Assembly (NCBI GenBank): GCA_905178155.1 | Contig: CAJINV010000002.1 | Coordinates: forward strand, 4,146,947 to 4,210,946 | DNA: 64,000 nucleotides | DNA from: Amoebophrya sp. A120 | Lineage: Eukaryota; Sar; Dinophyceae; Syndiniales; Amoebophryaceae | Direction: 5' to 3' | Shown here: piece after piece, positions 12,701-26,100 of the stretch | How the letters are laid out: every line of letters starts with the position of its first letter | Position numbering within the stretch: the first letter of the stretch is position 1 | Translations under genes and position numbers: made by a program | The notes under the pieces: model-generated | What the model was told of the DNA's origin: nothing | Databases searched by the model: none | Seen by the model: the letters and a program-made list of their open reading frames with translations, nothing else

Positions 12701-15700
12701 CGGGGCGGGCGCGGTGGCGGCTCTGCTAACGCGGAGCTCCAAAGTCCGACTCTACCTATGCGCATATAAAGGTAGGGCGCGCGGAAATAGGTCGGCAAGG
12801 TGCTTGAAAGGGGCGTGCTAGCTTTGGGGTTGTCCGTCATCGTGATAGGGTCAACGTGTGTGACCAATAGACCCCCAGTATATTCTAGCGCGCAACCGAC
12901 CACAGAAGCAGTAGCGTTCAACGTTTGTAAGAATAACCCAACAAGGCAACGCTGGAGCTCCACCTTGCTCGCGGGCTTGGATGGTAAAGCAGGTCAGCCA
13001 CATCTAGCGCCCACTGGCCGTATGCACGCGTAAGAAATCGGAAACGGTTCGGCGGATGCGGTCGGGTGGTACCTGTAGGACGTGGAACGGGTGTCCGCCT
13101 AGGGGTATTGGCAGGGGCTAAATCTGTTCTAACGCCACGGTATTGGCAGAGGCTAAATCTGTTCTAGCGCCGCCCTGACAGGAGTCAATCAAAGGTCAAA
13201 GCGATGCGATACGGTACGGGGCGGGAGGATTTTTCCTTTTGATAGCGCGCCAGCTCGGTTTTCGACTCTTCCCTAAAGCAGAATGAGACGAACGTCCCGA
13301 CCCAAGCTGACCTGATGGAGCTGAAAGCAGACGGCATGATGCTCACGGCAACCGCGTCGCGGTCCGATGGCACCACGTATTCTGCCGCACACGTCTTGAA
13401 GTACGAAGCGGGGGTCGTCACCGGTTCGGGTCACGACAACGTGATCAACTATTGCGTGAAGCACGGCGACGGGAGTAGTTCCACCCAGCCGGAATTCGCG
13501 GAATACTTCTGGACCGACCGACTTCCGCGGTTCGTGACCAAGATCCGGCTGTTTAAGGAGACGGGGACCAACGGGGATACCATTCAAAACGCGAAAATTT
13601 ACCTCGACGACGTTTTGGCCGGGACGCTGCCGAAGAAGATCGCTTCCGGGTCGTCCGTATCAAATGCAAAAATGTCTGTCATGCTGCTTTTGCATGACAC
13701 AGAAGGTCTGGCATGGAAGCTCTAGCATCACAGGTTTCGTCGAGAAGCTTCCGCAATGCCGAATCTGCATTACAAGTGCCCGACTTTGATGACAGAAAGT
13801 AGTCGGCAGCTTTTGCTGCCTATCATGCATGATAGATTTTTATGTGTTGTGAAATGCGCATCACAAATTTGGATTCTTCCAGAGGATCCAGACATGTTTG
13901 CATTTGATAGGCCGTCTGTGAACCTCTGTTGAACACCGACTACGCGGGCGACGCTGCATATGGATGTGTCAGGATCGAAATCAACAAAATCGAAATGATT
14001 TGTGATGCATAAACGCGATACCAGTTGGAACCTCAGTTTCCAAGTGGCGCATGACAAATTTCGGGAGCATCAAAATCCAGTTTGTCATGCTGTTTGGGCA
14101 AAGAAGACCGCTCCTGTCATGCTACTCCGGCAGCGCGTCGCCCTTCCCTAAATGGGCTTGCAATCGGTCTCATTTATTGCCTGCTACCCAACACAGACCT
14201 GACTTGCCCTACATTTTACGCATCACAAATTTTTCGATTTTGTCAATTTCAATCCTGACACCCCCATACTGCAACGTCAACGATGACCTCCGGAAAGACG
14301 TGGCAGGAATGCGTCCGCGGCTGTGCGGAAAGCTCCACGTGTATGGCGCGGAAAAATCCCCCCTCCCCATACCAAAGCGGGATACCTTTGAAAATTTGTG
14401 ATGCTGATTTGAGACCACAAATCGTCTCCGTATTGCAACAAGGCAAATCCAAAAACCTGGCCGCGTTCTGCAGGTAATTTGTCATGCTGTATGGCCTGCG
14501 GAGGACATGCCTGCCTTGCTAGGCGCCTACACCAAAACGCACCTTCTCCCGCTTTGTGACTGCCGGCACTCTTCTACTGCAAGACAAGAGAGCCGATTTG
14601 TGTACACAAATCCCGCGTCACAGATTGCAAAATGAGGCGCCATAGGCCAGGTTGAAAGCTTCGATCCAAAAAAGATTCCGACAGCCTGGTACTAGACACT
14701 GAAAAGAGCAGCTTTTTCCTCTTATATGATAGCCCTTGACTTGTATACTTTGAGATGTTTTTTGACATCACCGGGCCAACTACTGTCAAGGACTCTGCAA
14801 TCAACATTAGGCATGACACAGCAAACAGAATGGAATGAAGCGAGCTACTTGTAATGCATGATAAAGCTATCAGCTATAAAAGGGCGAAGCTATTCCGTGG
14901 GGAAACAAGAAAAGAAAGAGAAGCAAGAGAAGTAGCCGACGCAGATAAGAAAAGCCACCACAGAGCGACGACAGCCATGACAAAACTCCCGCTGCTACTT
15001 TCTGAAGCCGCATGAAAGAAGTAGGGGATAAGGGCCATGAGTTGCTTATGCGGGTAAGTTGTGCAAGGGCTGGACGGGAGGGTAAGTGAGGTCAGAGTGT
15101 TGGGGATGTCCTAAGTTGGCAACTATAGGCGTGAGAGGCATTTTCCTATAGTTTTTTACATTTTAACCACTACGGCTTCTGTTGCTCTTCTTGAAAGAGC
15201 GTCTCGTTGTTGGGCGATCGTTCTGACAGCGCTCCTCTGGGGCTGTCGCGGGGGATGCTTGCGACCATATTTTTTGTATAATGATTGGAACATGCCGCGC
15301 CTATTAGTACAACGATGGAGATTTGTCCGGCACACCATCGCGAGTCATTTAGATAGGGCGCTTACTCATTTTTTTAAGTCTAGGAAAAGACACGCAACTG
15401 GGGACGGCACGCTATTGCGCATCTAGCTTCCGCCAAGTCCAGAAGAACGAGCCAAGGACGCTCCCACCAATGCAGCAGCGGCCGACCCAGGGTGGTCGAG
15501 TGTCGTCCAGGCCGACGGCGGTAGATTCTACTGGAGGCGGGGGCTAGATTTTCAATAGTGGGGGAAAGATGTCAGGATATGTATGAAGTTTCGTTTCTCT
15601 ATACCCAAATGCGACCCATATAGGAGCCTTGCTCCTCCGTCAGCATGCGTATAGCATTTGGGTGCACTACTGTGTGGAAGGCTCTGCTACTAAAGCTAAC

Positions 15701-17143
15701 TTTTGTCATGAACCCACAGTCAGGTGTCCCGGTCCCGGTTTATATGAGGGGGCACATTGACTCTAGCTGTAGCATTTCCGAGCGGCCGGATTTCTACAAG
15801 CACTGCCTTCGCTCATGCAGTGCTAGTGACATCTTTTAGGGGGGTGCTTACCCTTTTGCATGTTCGAGTTTGCTTCGTTATTTCTTTTTTTTGATGATGA
15901 TGATAATGGTTTCTTCTGGCTAGCCCGTCTAAAAAGGGCAATGATCTCCCAAAAGGCATGCTTTGATGGGTTTAGGGCTTCGAAGAAATGGCATCGCGTG
16001 ACGCGTGACGGGAGCACGCAATGTATGCGCAGCGGGCGGGTACCGTTCTCGCCGTAACACAATTCCAGAAAGAAAGAAAGAGTGATCACATTTTTTTTTT
16101 GTGTAGATCACATTTTGTGTAGATCACATTTTTACGTGCGTTTTTTCGGCATCGGCGGCATTCGCACTTCGAACCCGGAGTAGTTTCCAAAAGTCCCTCG
16201 GCATCTGGGTCATAGTACAGTTTCAGGGTTCCGCGTTTGCTAAATGCACGGCTTTTCGCACTTAGGTCACTAGTATCGCCTGTTCCAAATCAGCTCGACC
16301 ATTTAATATTCGTGGACCTCCCCTTAGAGGAAGCGGGTGCGCTCGGTGGGCCGTTTTCATAGGTTGGTCATGGGGGACCTGCTCCCCATTTGTAATGCAT
16401 GACTGGCCGCCGAAGATCTCAGTTTGCATTTGCGTGCTCGAGTACCGGGGCGCAGGAAGGCGAATTAGTTCTAATAGATATTTTGAAAAATTCTAATCTC
16501 TTCGTGCAGCGGCTTACTGCACATACAAATATTCTCGACCGATATCTTTGTATGTGGGCGCGCAGAAACTTTTTTTCGATTTACTACGACCCCATCTACC
16601 TCCCCTGGTGGACGTCTGCCGCGGCTTACGGCTCTAGACGTTAACTAGGATTCAGTGCGTTGTGCGGGGTTTAGGGTTCAAAGTAATTTTGTATCTCCCA
16701 CTGCTGCATGCACTCTGCTGGCGATCTTATCATGCAAAACAACCTCCGGGTTGTTCCCGCGTATCAGGAGTAGTCCTGGTGCGTGAGGGCCGCAGAAGAT
16801 GAAGAAAGGTGATGGTTTAGGGGGTTCGCCGATTTTGTACATGTGTGATGCAAAAGATGAAAAGAATTTCGCGCGTGGGAGCGCATTAGTAAGCACAACG
16901 GGTGGGTGCCGTTCTCACCGTAACACAAGCCCACAAGAACAAGAACATGATCCGCTCCCGCAGGCAAAAAAAATTTGCGACCACAGATCCTCTCTGTCTT
17001 GCACGAAGGCAACCCCACAGGCCCCGCAGTATTATGTAGGCAGTTTGTGATGCTATTGGGCCTACAGCATAGACGTTTAGCATGCTAAGCACCTAGGCCA
17101 GCGCCTCTCTACTCGGGCTTGATATGGGCTTGCAGTCCTCTAG

Positions 17144-17185
<42 letters not shown>

Positions 17186-20100
17186 NNNNNNNNNNNNNNN
17201 NNNNNNNNNNNNNNNNNNNNNNNNNNNNNNNNNNNNNNNNNNNNNNNNNNNNNNNNNNNNNNNNNNNNNNNNNNNNNNNNNNNNNNNNNNNNNNNNNNNN
17301 NNNNNNNNNNNNNNNNNNNNNNNNNNNNNNNNNNNNNNNNNNNNNNNNNNNNNNNNNNNNNNNNNNNNNNNNNNNNNNNNNNNNNNNNNNNNNNNNNNNN
17401 NNNNNNNNNNNNNNNNNNNNNNNNNNNNNNNNNNNNNNNNNNNNNNNNNNNNNNNNNNNNNNNNNNNNNNNNNNNNNNNNNNNNNNNNNNNNNNNNNNNN
17501 NNNNNNNNNNNNNNNNNNNNNNNNNNNNNNNNNNNNNNNNNNNNNNNNNNNNNNNNNNNNNNNNNNNNNNNNNNNNNNNNNNNNNNNNNNNNNNNNNNNN
17601 NNNNNNNNNNNNNNNNNNNNNNNNNNNNNNNNNNNNNNNNNNNNNNNNNNNNNNNNNNNNNNNNNNNNNNNNNNNNNNNNNNNNNNNNNNNNNNNNNNNN
17701 NNNNNNNNNNNNNNNNNNNNNNNNNNNNNNNNNNNNNNNNNNNNNNNNNNNNNNNNNNNNNNNNNNNNNNNNNNNNNNNNNNNNNNNNNNNNNNNNNNNN
17801 NNNNNNNNNNNNNNNNNNNNNNNNNNNNNNNNNNNNNNNNNNNNNNNNNNNNNNNNNNNNNNNNNNNNNNNNNNNNNNNNNNNNNNNNNNNNNNNNNNNN
17901 NNNNNNNNNNNNNNNNNNNNNNNNNNNNNNNNNNNNNNNNNNNNNNNNNNNNNNNNNNNNNNNNNNNNNNNNNNNNNNNNNNNNNNNNNNNNNNNNNNNN
18001 NNNNNNNNNNNNNNNNNNNNNNNNNNNNNNNNNNNNNNNNNNNNNNNNNNNNNNNNNNNNNNNNNNNNNNNNNNNNNNNNNNNNNNNNNNNNNNNNNNNN
18101 NNNGTTGTTCCCGCGTATCAGGAGTAGTCCTGGTGCGTGAGGGCCGCAGAAGATGAAGAAAGGTGATGGCTTAGGGGGTTCGCCGATTTTGTACATGTGT
18201 GATGCAAAAGATGAAAAGAATTTCGCGCGTGGGAGCGCATTAGTAAGCACAACGGGTGGGTGCCGTTCTCACCGTAACACAAGCCCACAAGAACAAGAAC
18301 AAGAACAAGTGATCCGCTCGCGCAGGCAAAAAAAAAAAATCCCGCGTCACAGATTTCCACTTCGATATAGGGGGGGAGGATTTTTCCTTTTGATAACCTG
18401 CAAGCACTTGGTCCACGTCCCCGCTGGTAATGTGGCTGGGGCCGCGAAACTGACGGATGGCACCACGGGATACTGCCACTTCAAGACCGTGGAGCAGGCC
18501 GTCGGTATCCTGTGCAAAAGTATCGTATTCGGATTGCAGTCATGCACTACAAATCCTTTTGTTAAGTCACATCCGCATATACAAATTTTATTTCTCACGC
18601 TGAGGAAATTTGTATATGCATTTATACGAGTGCGATACTTTTGCAATTCATAGTCGGGGATGCTACGCGATATCCTAAGGAAAAGCGTCCTCTTCACCCC
18701 ATAGTCAAGATGGGAAATAATTTGCTACACAAATCAACAAGCTTTGGCTGAAGATGTTGCGCATCACAAGTCTGACCTCGTCGTATGTAGTGAGGTCACG
18801 AACGTTCTATCCTAGCTGTTTTTTTGCCAGGTCTTATGCAAAACGGCCGGCAGTTTTCAAGCGGCCGGAAGTGTTTTTTGAGATAAAAAATTTCCAATTA
18901 TCAAGCGGCCGGGGCTTTGCCAACAAACAAGCCCGGTCGAAAACTATCGATTCGCACTTGATAAAACGACGCAGGGGAGCCGGCAAAAGGGGCGCCCTTC
19001 TGAGGCGTCCACCGCCTTGGTTTCTGGCGGTTTGGGGCGCCCAGAAAGGGGCGCCCAAAAAGCAGCACTCCGAAAAAAACAGCGAATCGGCATGGTATGG
19101 GCCTCATTTTGCCCCACATTCGGGCCCCGCAAGAAACGCCTTCAAAATCCGCCATTTCAGAGGCTGACTGAAGGCCAGAAGATGCGGCATCTTGACAAAA
19201 AAAAACAAAAAAAACTAAGTCCGCCAAAAGCAAAAAGCCAATCCGCATGCTATGGGCCCGATTTGGGGCTCCCAAGGGGCCGACCCTGGCGCGGGCCCTG
19301 GCGGAGCCATAGCATGCGGGGAAGGTTTTTCGATTCGAAACCAAATGGAGGCCGCCTCGCTCTGGATTGAAATTTTTATCGACCGCCGTGCCGTCGTGCA
19401 TAACATTACTCACGATGGCATGGTGGGCAGAGAAGTTGCGTCTTTTTTGGCGTGAAGGCAAAAAGACCGCCATGACCTCACTACCTCCGCGGACGCGGCT
19501 ATTAATGGTATTGTAACTAATCCTGTTTTGCACAGCTCGCGCATCAACTATATCACAGATCCAGCCTATTATGCTGATTCGAGCATATTGACAAACTCCA
19601 AAACACGCTTAGCAAATGCTTCTCATGGGGTTCCGCATGAAAAACCTTTTGAGCATGCAGATTTGCATGACAGCTTTGGGAGGTTCGCGGGGACGTTTTT
19701 ACATAGGATACGCGAAACACGGTCACGAACAGCCTGGACATTATGAAATGCAAAAATGTCTGGGTCTGGAAGGACCCGAACTTGTGATGCGCATTTTAGA
19801 ACACAGAAAAATCTCTCATGCACAGGTGGTAGCAAAAGCTGCCGACTTTCTGTCACCAAAATGGGAGATTTCTCATGCGGGTTCGGCATTGCGTAAGCTT
19901 CTCGAAACCTGTGATGCTAGAGCTTCCATGCCAGCCCTTCTGTGTCATGCAAAAACAGCATGACTCTTGCTCTTCCAGACCCAGACACTTTTACATTTGA
20001 TAGACATGACACCGGAATGTCGAGAGGACGTGATGAGCAACTACGACCCGATATCCTAAGAAAAAATGTCCCCACCCAATAGTCAAGTTGGTAAATGATC

Positions 20101-23100
20101 TGCAACACAAAGAACCTCCAAGGTTTGGGAGTTGTGCATGACAAGTGTCCAACATCTCCTGCAGTGTAGTGCTGGTAGGCAGCAAGTAGGGAAGCCGCAT
20201 GAGAAAGCCACTTATTTCTCATCCTGTTTACAGCATTACAGATTTTTCCAAAACATCACGACTGGAAAAAATGCCTCTCAAGGAGATGCGCATTACAAAT
20301 GTTTACTGTGATCGCAAATCTGCATGACAACTACCAGCCTTGCCCCGGCTGATACCGGGGCGCAAGGCTGTTGGGGCGGGGCAGGACTATTTGCGGATCG
20401 GGCCACAATGCCACAGGCCTACTATGCATAATGAAGCACACTGGAGTCCTGCCACCTGTTTGCGCGGCGCCAACCCGCGCGACCACTTGCGCGCTTCCCG
20501 CGCCTGTGGGCGCTCTGCGCAGGGAGCAGCTGCAAAGGACACCGGGGGCGAACAGAAGAAGGGTAGCGCGAGAGGGTGCGCGAGAGGGTTCGGGCGAGCC
20601 TATGCATGAAAAGGCCACAGAAGAATCAGCCTCGTGCCGGGCGGTTTCGGGTTTTTCTACCCCTCTCGCAGACCCTCTTTTTGACCTCTCCCGAGAGGTG
20701 TTGCTAATAATCCGGCTATACTCGCCGGCAGAGGTCTGCAGAGGTGGCCGAGAGGTGGCCCAGAGGGTGCGCGAGAGGTTCGCCCTTATTCGCGCAACCT
20801 CTCGGCACCTCTGTCCCCCTCTCGCACACCCTCTCCCGAACCTCTCGGCCACCTCCGTCCCCCATAGGCGCGGCTTTAGGGTGAACGGTTCGGCTGGCTA
20901 TACCCGCGCTACCTCTCGGCCGCCCCCTCGAATGACCTCCCGCGCCACCTCTCCACCTCTGTCGACCTCTTTTTGACCTCTTTTTGACCTCTTTTCACCT
21001 CTTTTTGACCTCTCGGCCACCTCTCTGCTATCCTCTGTAGACCTCTTTTTTCGCATGAATATAATAGATAGTAATGTGGTCGTGGGGACGTTTTTCTTCA
21101 GGATACCTGAGGCAAAACATTTTCGGCACCGATTTCCACATCAACCAGGTGGTCACGATATCCTGTGCAAAAGTATCGTGCTCGTAGTAATTGCAGTCAT
21201 GCATTGCAAATCTCTCTCTTAAGGAAAATCAGCATTACAAATTTCATTTTTCATGCTGAGGAAATTTGTAACGCATTTTATAAATACGACGAGTACGATA
21301 GTACTTTTGCAATTCATACACGAAAATAAAACTCGAGTCCGCTGCCAGTAACCGCCAACTGGCGTTTTGTGGGTTGCAGGTGTTCTACTTGGTTCCGAAA
21401 ACTTTCGCCTACGCCATGGACCCCGGTGTTTCCGACTTCGACCTGCACGCCGCCGAGTTGCCCTATGGCGTAGTTCCCAAATGTTACATTCTCAAATGTT
21501 ACATTTTTGCAATGCAAAATTACAATCAGAATCGACACGATCAAGCTGCAATCCTGCGCAAAAGTATCGTACTCGTACTAGACTACTACGCCGGCGTCCA
21601 GGACGCCGGCGATAGGTCGTCAAGTAAATCTAAACGCAAATAAGAAACAGGAAAAAACTTGGCGAGCCTGGGGGCGAAGGCTAGTCGAGAGAGTCCTACC
21701 ATTGGGAATCTGCTAGCGGAGACGCGACCACTATTAGAAGCCCTCCGGGCGGAGGTATTAGCATGACAAAACAGGCCCGCGCTTGCTAGTAACGCTAAAG
21801 CCCTTCACTACCACTCGTAACGGTCCGCATTAGTGGGCGCGCTCGCTTTCGTCTCCTAAGCTTCTAGCCCGCCCCATCCTCCCGGCCGCGGGCCTTCGCC
21901 TGATCCCCCTCTTTTGGGCTGTTTGAATTCTAGAAAGAACCACCCGCAACGCCCCTCCTGCCTTTCCGCCGGCCCCTTCATTCTGAAGAAGCTCGCTAAG
22001 TGAGACCGATAGAAAAACTCCTAGAACGGCCCCCCCTACTCGTCAGCCCCTAATATGGAGCGCTCTCTAATCTATAAGGGCGAGAAATCGGAGGAAAAAA
22101 GCGCTGCTGTTGTGTTATTTTCTTCCCGTGAGGAGGACGCACATGCAGGATTTCGATTTTTGGTCCCCACAATGCCAGTCGTTTTCTTCGGCGCGTCTCC
22201 TTCGGAAGAGCTCCGAGAGGCTCCCCTTTTTGCAGGATCCCCGGCGAAGTTGTCCAGTAGCCCCGGCAAAATTTTAAAGGATCCGAGGGTCCGGCAATTT
22301 TGCAGAAGCCTCGGCCTTCCTTTTCTCCAGGCCCCCGACGAAATTTAGCAGGAGCGTCTGCAAAAATTTGCACGCAGGATCCGCGGGCCCGGGCGGCAAT
22401 TTTGCAAAAGCCCCGGCCCCTTTTAGCAGGGTCCGCGACTAAATTTTGCTGAACCCCCATTGAAGTTTCGCAGGGTCCGGGGCCCGGCAATTTTGCATGT
22501 GGCCCCCGCCTCCCTTTTTGCAGGGTCCCCGAGGAAATCTGGACGGGGGGGTCTGCGACATTTTGCAGGGTCCGGGGGCCCGGCAATTTTGCAGAACCCC
22601 CGCCCCCGTTTTTGCAGGATCCCCGAGGAAGTTTCGCAGTAGCCCCTGCAAAATTTTAAAGGATCCGGGGGCCCGGCCATCTCGCAGAAACCCCGGCCCC
22701 CCTTTTTGATTGCAGGCCCCATAGATATATCTGGGGATATATCTGGGGATATATCTGGGGATATATCTGGGGATATATCTCCCCGATATATCTCCCCGAT
22801 ATATCTCCCCAGACATGTCCCCAGACATGTCCCCAGACATGTCCCCAGATATGTCCCCAGACATGTCCCCAGATATGTCCCCAGACATGTCCCCAGATAT
22901 GTCCCCAGACATGTCCCCAGATATATCCCCAGATATATCCCCAGATATATCCCCAGGCTTGCGGCCGGGTGGTGGTCGTTGTGTGGGGCGGTGGGCTCGC
23001 TCGCTCTGCCGGGGTGGGGGCGCTCTTGCACCTCCCCCCCCTACCCCCCCCCGATGGCGCCGGTGCCGGAGGGTAGCCAGAATAGCGATGCTAAACACCG

Positions 23101-26100
23101 GCCCGGCGGCTTTTTTGCGGCTCCCCCAGGCGGGGGCATTTGCGCGCTAGCCTGCCACGGGCTCAGGGGTGTTTGGTCTGCGATGTAGGTTGCACCCTCA
23201 AGCGCAGACTGCAAGAGTGTTTCCTTAGAAGCTTCCCTTAGAAGCTTCCTCTAGGAGCTCACTTAGGGGAAGCTTCTAGAAAGTGATCTCCCTACTAATC
23301 ATTTTCTAAGAAACGCCCTATAGACTATAAGGGCAAAAAAACGGACCAAAAATTCTCTATTGTTATTTTATAAATGCATGACGTGGCCTGGGTACGCGCA
23401 TACGACTCGGTACGCCAAATCGTATACGGGGCGTTACAATTTTCGCGCTTTTTTCATTGAGAAAAACCGCCAAAAAGCAGCACCGAGCCCGGTGCGGTTT
23501 GTAATGTGTGGCAGCACCGAGCCCGCCAAAAAATATCTTTTTGCCTACCTACAGAATTGGTATTGTAGCGGCGCGCCCTCACAATACATTTTGGCGCACC
23601 GAGGCGGCGCGCAAAAACGTCACCGGGAGGCGCCCGCTTTTGAAACGCCACGCGCCGTCGCTGTGTCCTTGCTTTTGCCATTCCTCGCGTCCGAATGATG
23701 TACGCCCGCGCGCGCCTTTGCCCATCGCATGCGCGACGCGCCGCGGAAGTCGGTGGCCCCAGACTCTTGTCGCACGCCTGTCCCTGGTGACGCGGGCGCC
23801 TTCGCCTGCTGCGTTCTTTACTTTGCCCTCGGACGCGGGCCAAGGTCCGGGTTTTGTTTTTCTGCCCGCCAAGGCCCGCGCGCGTGGTCTCGCGACTTAG
23901 CCGACGGCCCCCCACCCCCCCCCTGTGTTCCGCCCGTCTGTTGCTTCGTTCGTGACTACAAGTTGGCGCACCGAGGCCGTCAGCCCCGGTGCACCGAGGC
24001 GGCCATTCCGAAAAGCTGGCATTTTTGGCCTCGGTGCGCCATTTCGTATGTGCGTCCTGAGGAAACTTTTTCTAGCCTCGGCGCGCCAACTTGTAGTGGC
24101 GTACCGAGGCCACGACACTACCGAGGCGACGTCATGCATTACAAACTTCCTCAGCATGAGAGATAAAATTTGTAATGCAGATTTGCCTTGGAGACAAGAT
24201 TTGTAATGCTAAACTTGCATTTGTACGAGTGCGATACTTTTGCACAGGATAGCTCTTCGCATGGCGAATTCTCGACGAAGTAGAGCCAAACATGCTGAGA
24301 ATCTGTTCCAAATCTGTCACGCAAGACGTGCAGGGCCACCCCTTTCATTTTTGCCATTCTTGCATCACAAATCCATGTAAGAAGCCCACAAATCCATGTA
24401 TCTGGTTTAGCATCACAAATCCATATAACAGTTGAAATTGTAACAGTTGAGAACGCGATATGCCCAGCCGCAATCGGTTCCGGGATGGTGCGTATGAGCC
24501 GCGACAGCGAGCCTGGTACGAGCGGCTGACGTATGCATTGCAAATATGTCTGGGTCCTCTGGGAGGACGCAAACTTGTCATGCTAAGTCTGGATCGTGCA
24601 AAAATTTGTGTTGCATGACTGCCAAAAGCTGTCCACTTTTGAACAAGTTTAGAAGAGGCAGTCTGTCATGCAGGAGAGGCATGATACAGACGTCGCAGAA
24701 CCTGCCATGCAGCTAGGTCCTGCATTCCAAACCTCATGGGGCATGGAAAATGTGCATGTTGAGAAGTTTGCATTCGTCCAGACCCAGACATATCTGCATT
24801 TGATATGGCGTGCCCCGCAACGGACTGGCAAAACTGTAACCACGAACGCTCCGATATGGAAGTGTCAGAATCGAAACTCGCAAAATCGAGAAATTTGTAA
24901 TGCATAAAATGTAGGGCACGTATGGGTATGGCCTGTGTTGGGGAGCAGGCAAATGAGACCGATTGCAGGCCTGTTTAGGGGAAGGCGATGCGCTGCCTGA
25001 GTAGCATGAGAGGAGCAGTCTTCCTTGCCCAAACAGCATGACAGGCTGGATTTTGTTGCTTCCGAAATTTGTCATGCCCCACTTGGAAACTGAGGCTCCA
25101 ACTGGTATCGAATTTATGCATCACAAATTATTTAGATTTTGTTGATTTCGATTCTGCCGCTTCCATATTCGATGGGTCGCAAACGGACTACCGCCTCACC
25201 TTATGGAACTATCAGGATTGAAATTGACAAAGTTGAAAAATTTGTGATGCATAAAAACAATATCAGGACGAGTTCCAGTTGGAAGCCCAATTTCCAAGCG
25301 GTGCATGACAAATTTAGGCGCCGTCTAATTCTTTTTGTCATGTTCTTCAGGGACAGAAGGCGTCTTTTGTCAATGCTACTTTGGCAGCTCTATCGCAGAC
25401 CCCAAACAGGCTGACAGTCGGCCTCACTTGTCATCCCTGCAAGAGAGGCGCTTCATGTCTTGCAGTTTCTGCATGAGAAATTGTTTCCGAGGAGGATGGT
25501 GATGGCTTCGGTCCGCCTGACTCCACGACCTGGTGGCCGAACCATCTGCGGTGAGGTGCCCTTACAGGTTGTGTAGTGGTTTCGGTCGGTTTAGCATGAG
25601 AAACTGTTTCAACTTTGTCGATTTCAATCCTGATACCTCCATACGCCTTCCCGATGGTGTACCAGAAGCAGCAGCAGGGCACGATTGGGTCCTGCGCCAT
25701 GCGTATGAACTGCAAATATGTCTGGGTCTGGAAGGATGCAATGTTTGTCTTGCTTGACTCTTAAACCTGTCATGCACGTTACCCAAGAGCCCCACTTTTC
25801 TGTCATGCAGAAAGGCGGTTTGCCATGCAGAATACGCAACATCTAGAAGCTCAGAAACTTGTCATGCTAATCCAGCACTTGTGGCCTCCTCATGATACGC
25901 CACGCAGCATCGCAAGTTTCCAGACCTCCAGGGATATTTGCAATGCATAATGCGGTGCGCCGAGTTTAACCTGGAGAACGACCGTATGGAACTGTCAGGA
26001 TCGAAATTGGCAAAATCGAATAAAAACTTGTGATGCATAAAATGCATGACGCGAAATACGTGTGTTGCAGAGCAGGCAAGTGAGGCCGATTGTAAGTCTG

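Larger units (their letters stand above)
14342..18395 (+). mobile_element. Introner D3, about 4 kb including a gap
   Basis: Left end TATGGCGCGGAAAAATCCCC at 14342, right end GGATTTTTCCTTTTGATA at 18378-18395. Flanks ACGTG/ACCTG (4 of 5). Inside are about 1.8 kb of unassigned sequence, a second family D core (about 16970-17140), a trinucleotide run, the gap and a repeat pair. Junction ESST/CKHL. Confidence 0.7.
21550..24251 (+). mobile_element. Nested family A element inside F4
   Basis: Left end ATCCTGCGCAAAAGTATCGT, right end GTGCGATACTTTTGCACAGG. Flanks GCTGC/GCTCT (3 of 5). The family A interior resumes at 24133. Confidence 0.7.
21464..24460 (+). mobile_element. Introner F4, 3 kb, three-layer nest
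   Basis: Perfect TGCCC duplication 3 kb apart. Left end TATGGCGTAGTTCCCAAATG, right end AACAGTTGAGAACGCGATA. A family A element (about 21550-24251) sits inside, and that in turn holds the GC-rich satellites. Junction AELP/SRNR continues the frame. Confidence 0.85.

Noticed and set aside
16660-16825. TTTAGGG words as telomere repeat
   Set aside because: Only isolated single copies; no tandem run.
22423-23188. Frames with (MSPD)n, (HVPR)n or (SGDI)n repeats
   Set aside because: They are just translations of the 12-bp minisatellite and its GC-rich flank.
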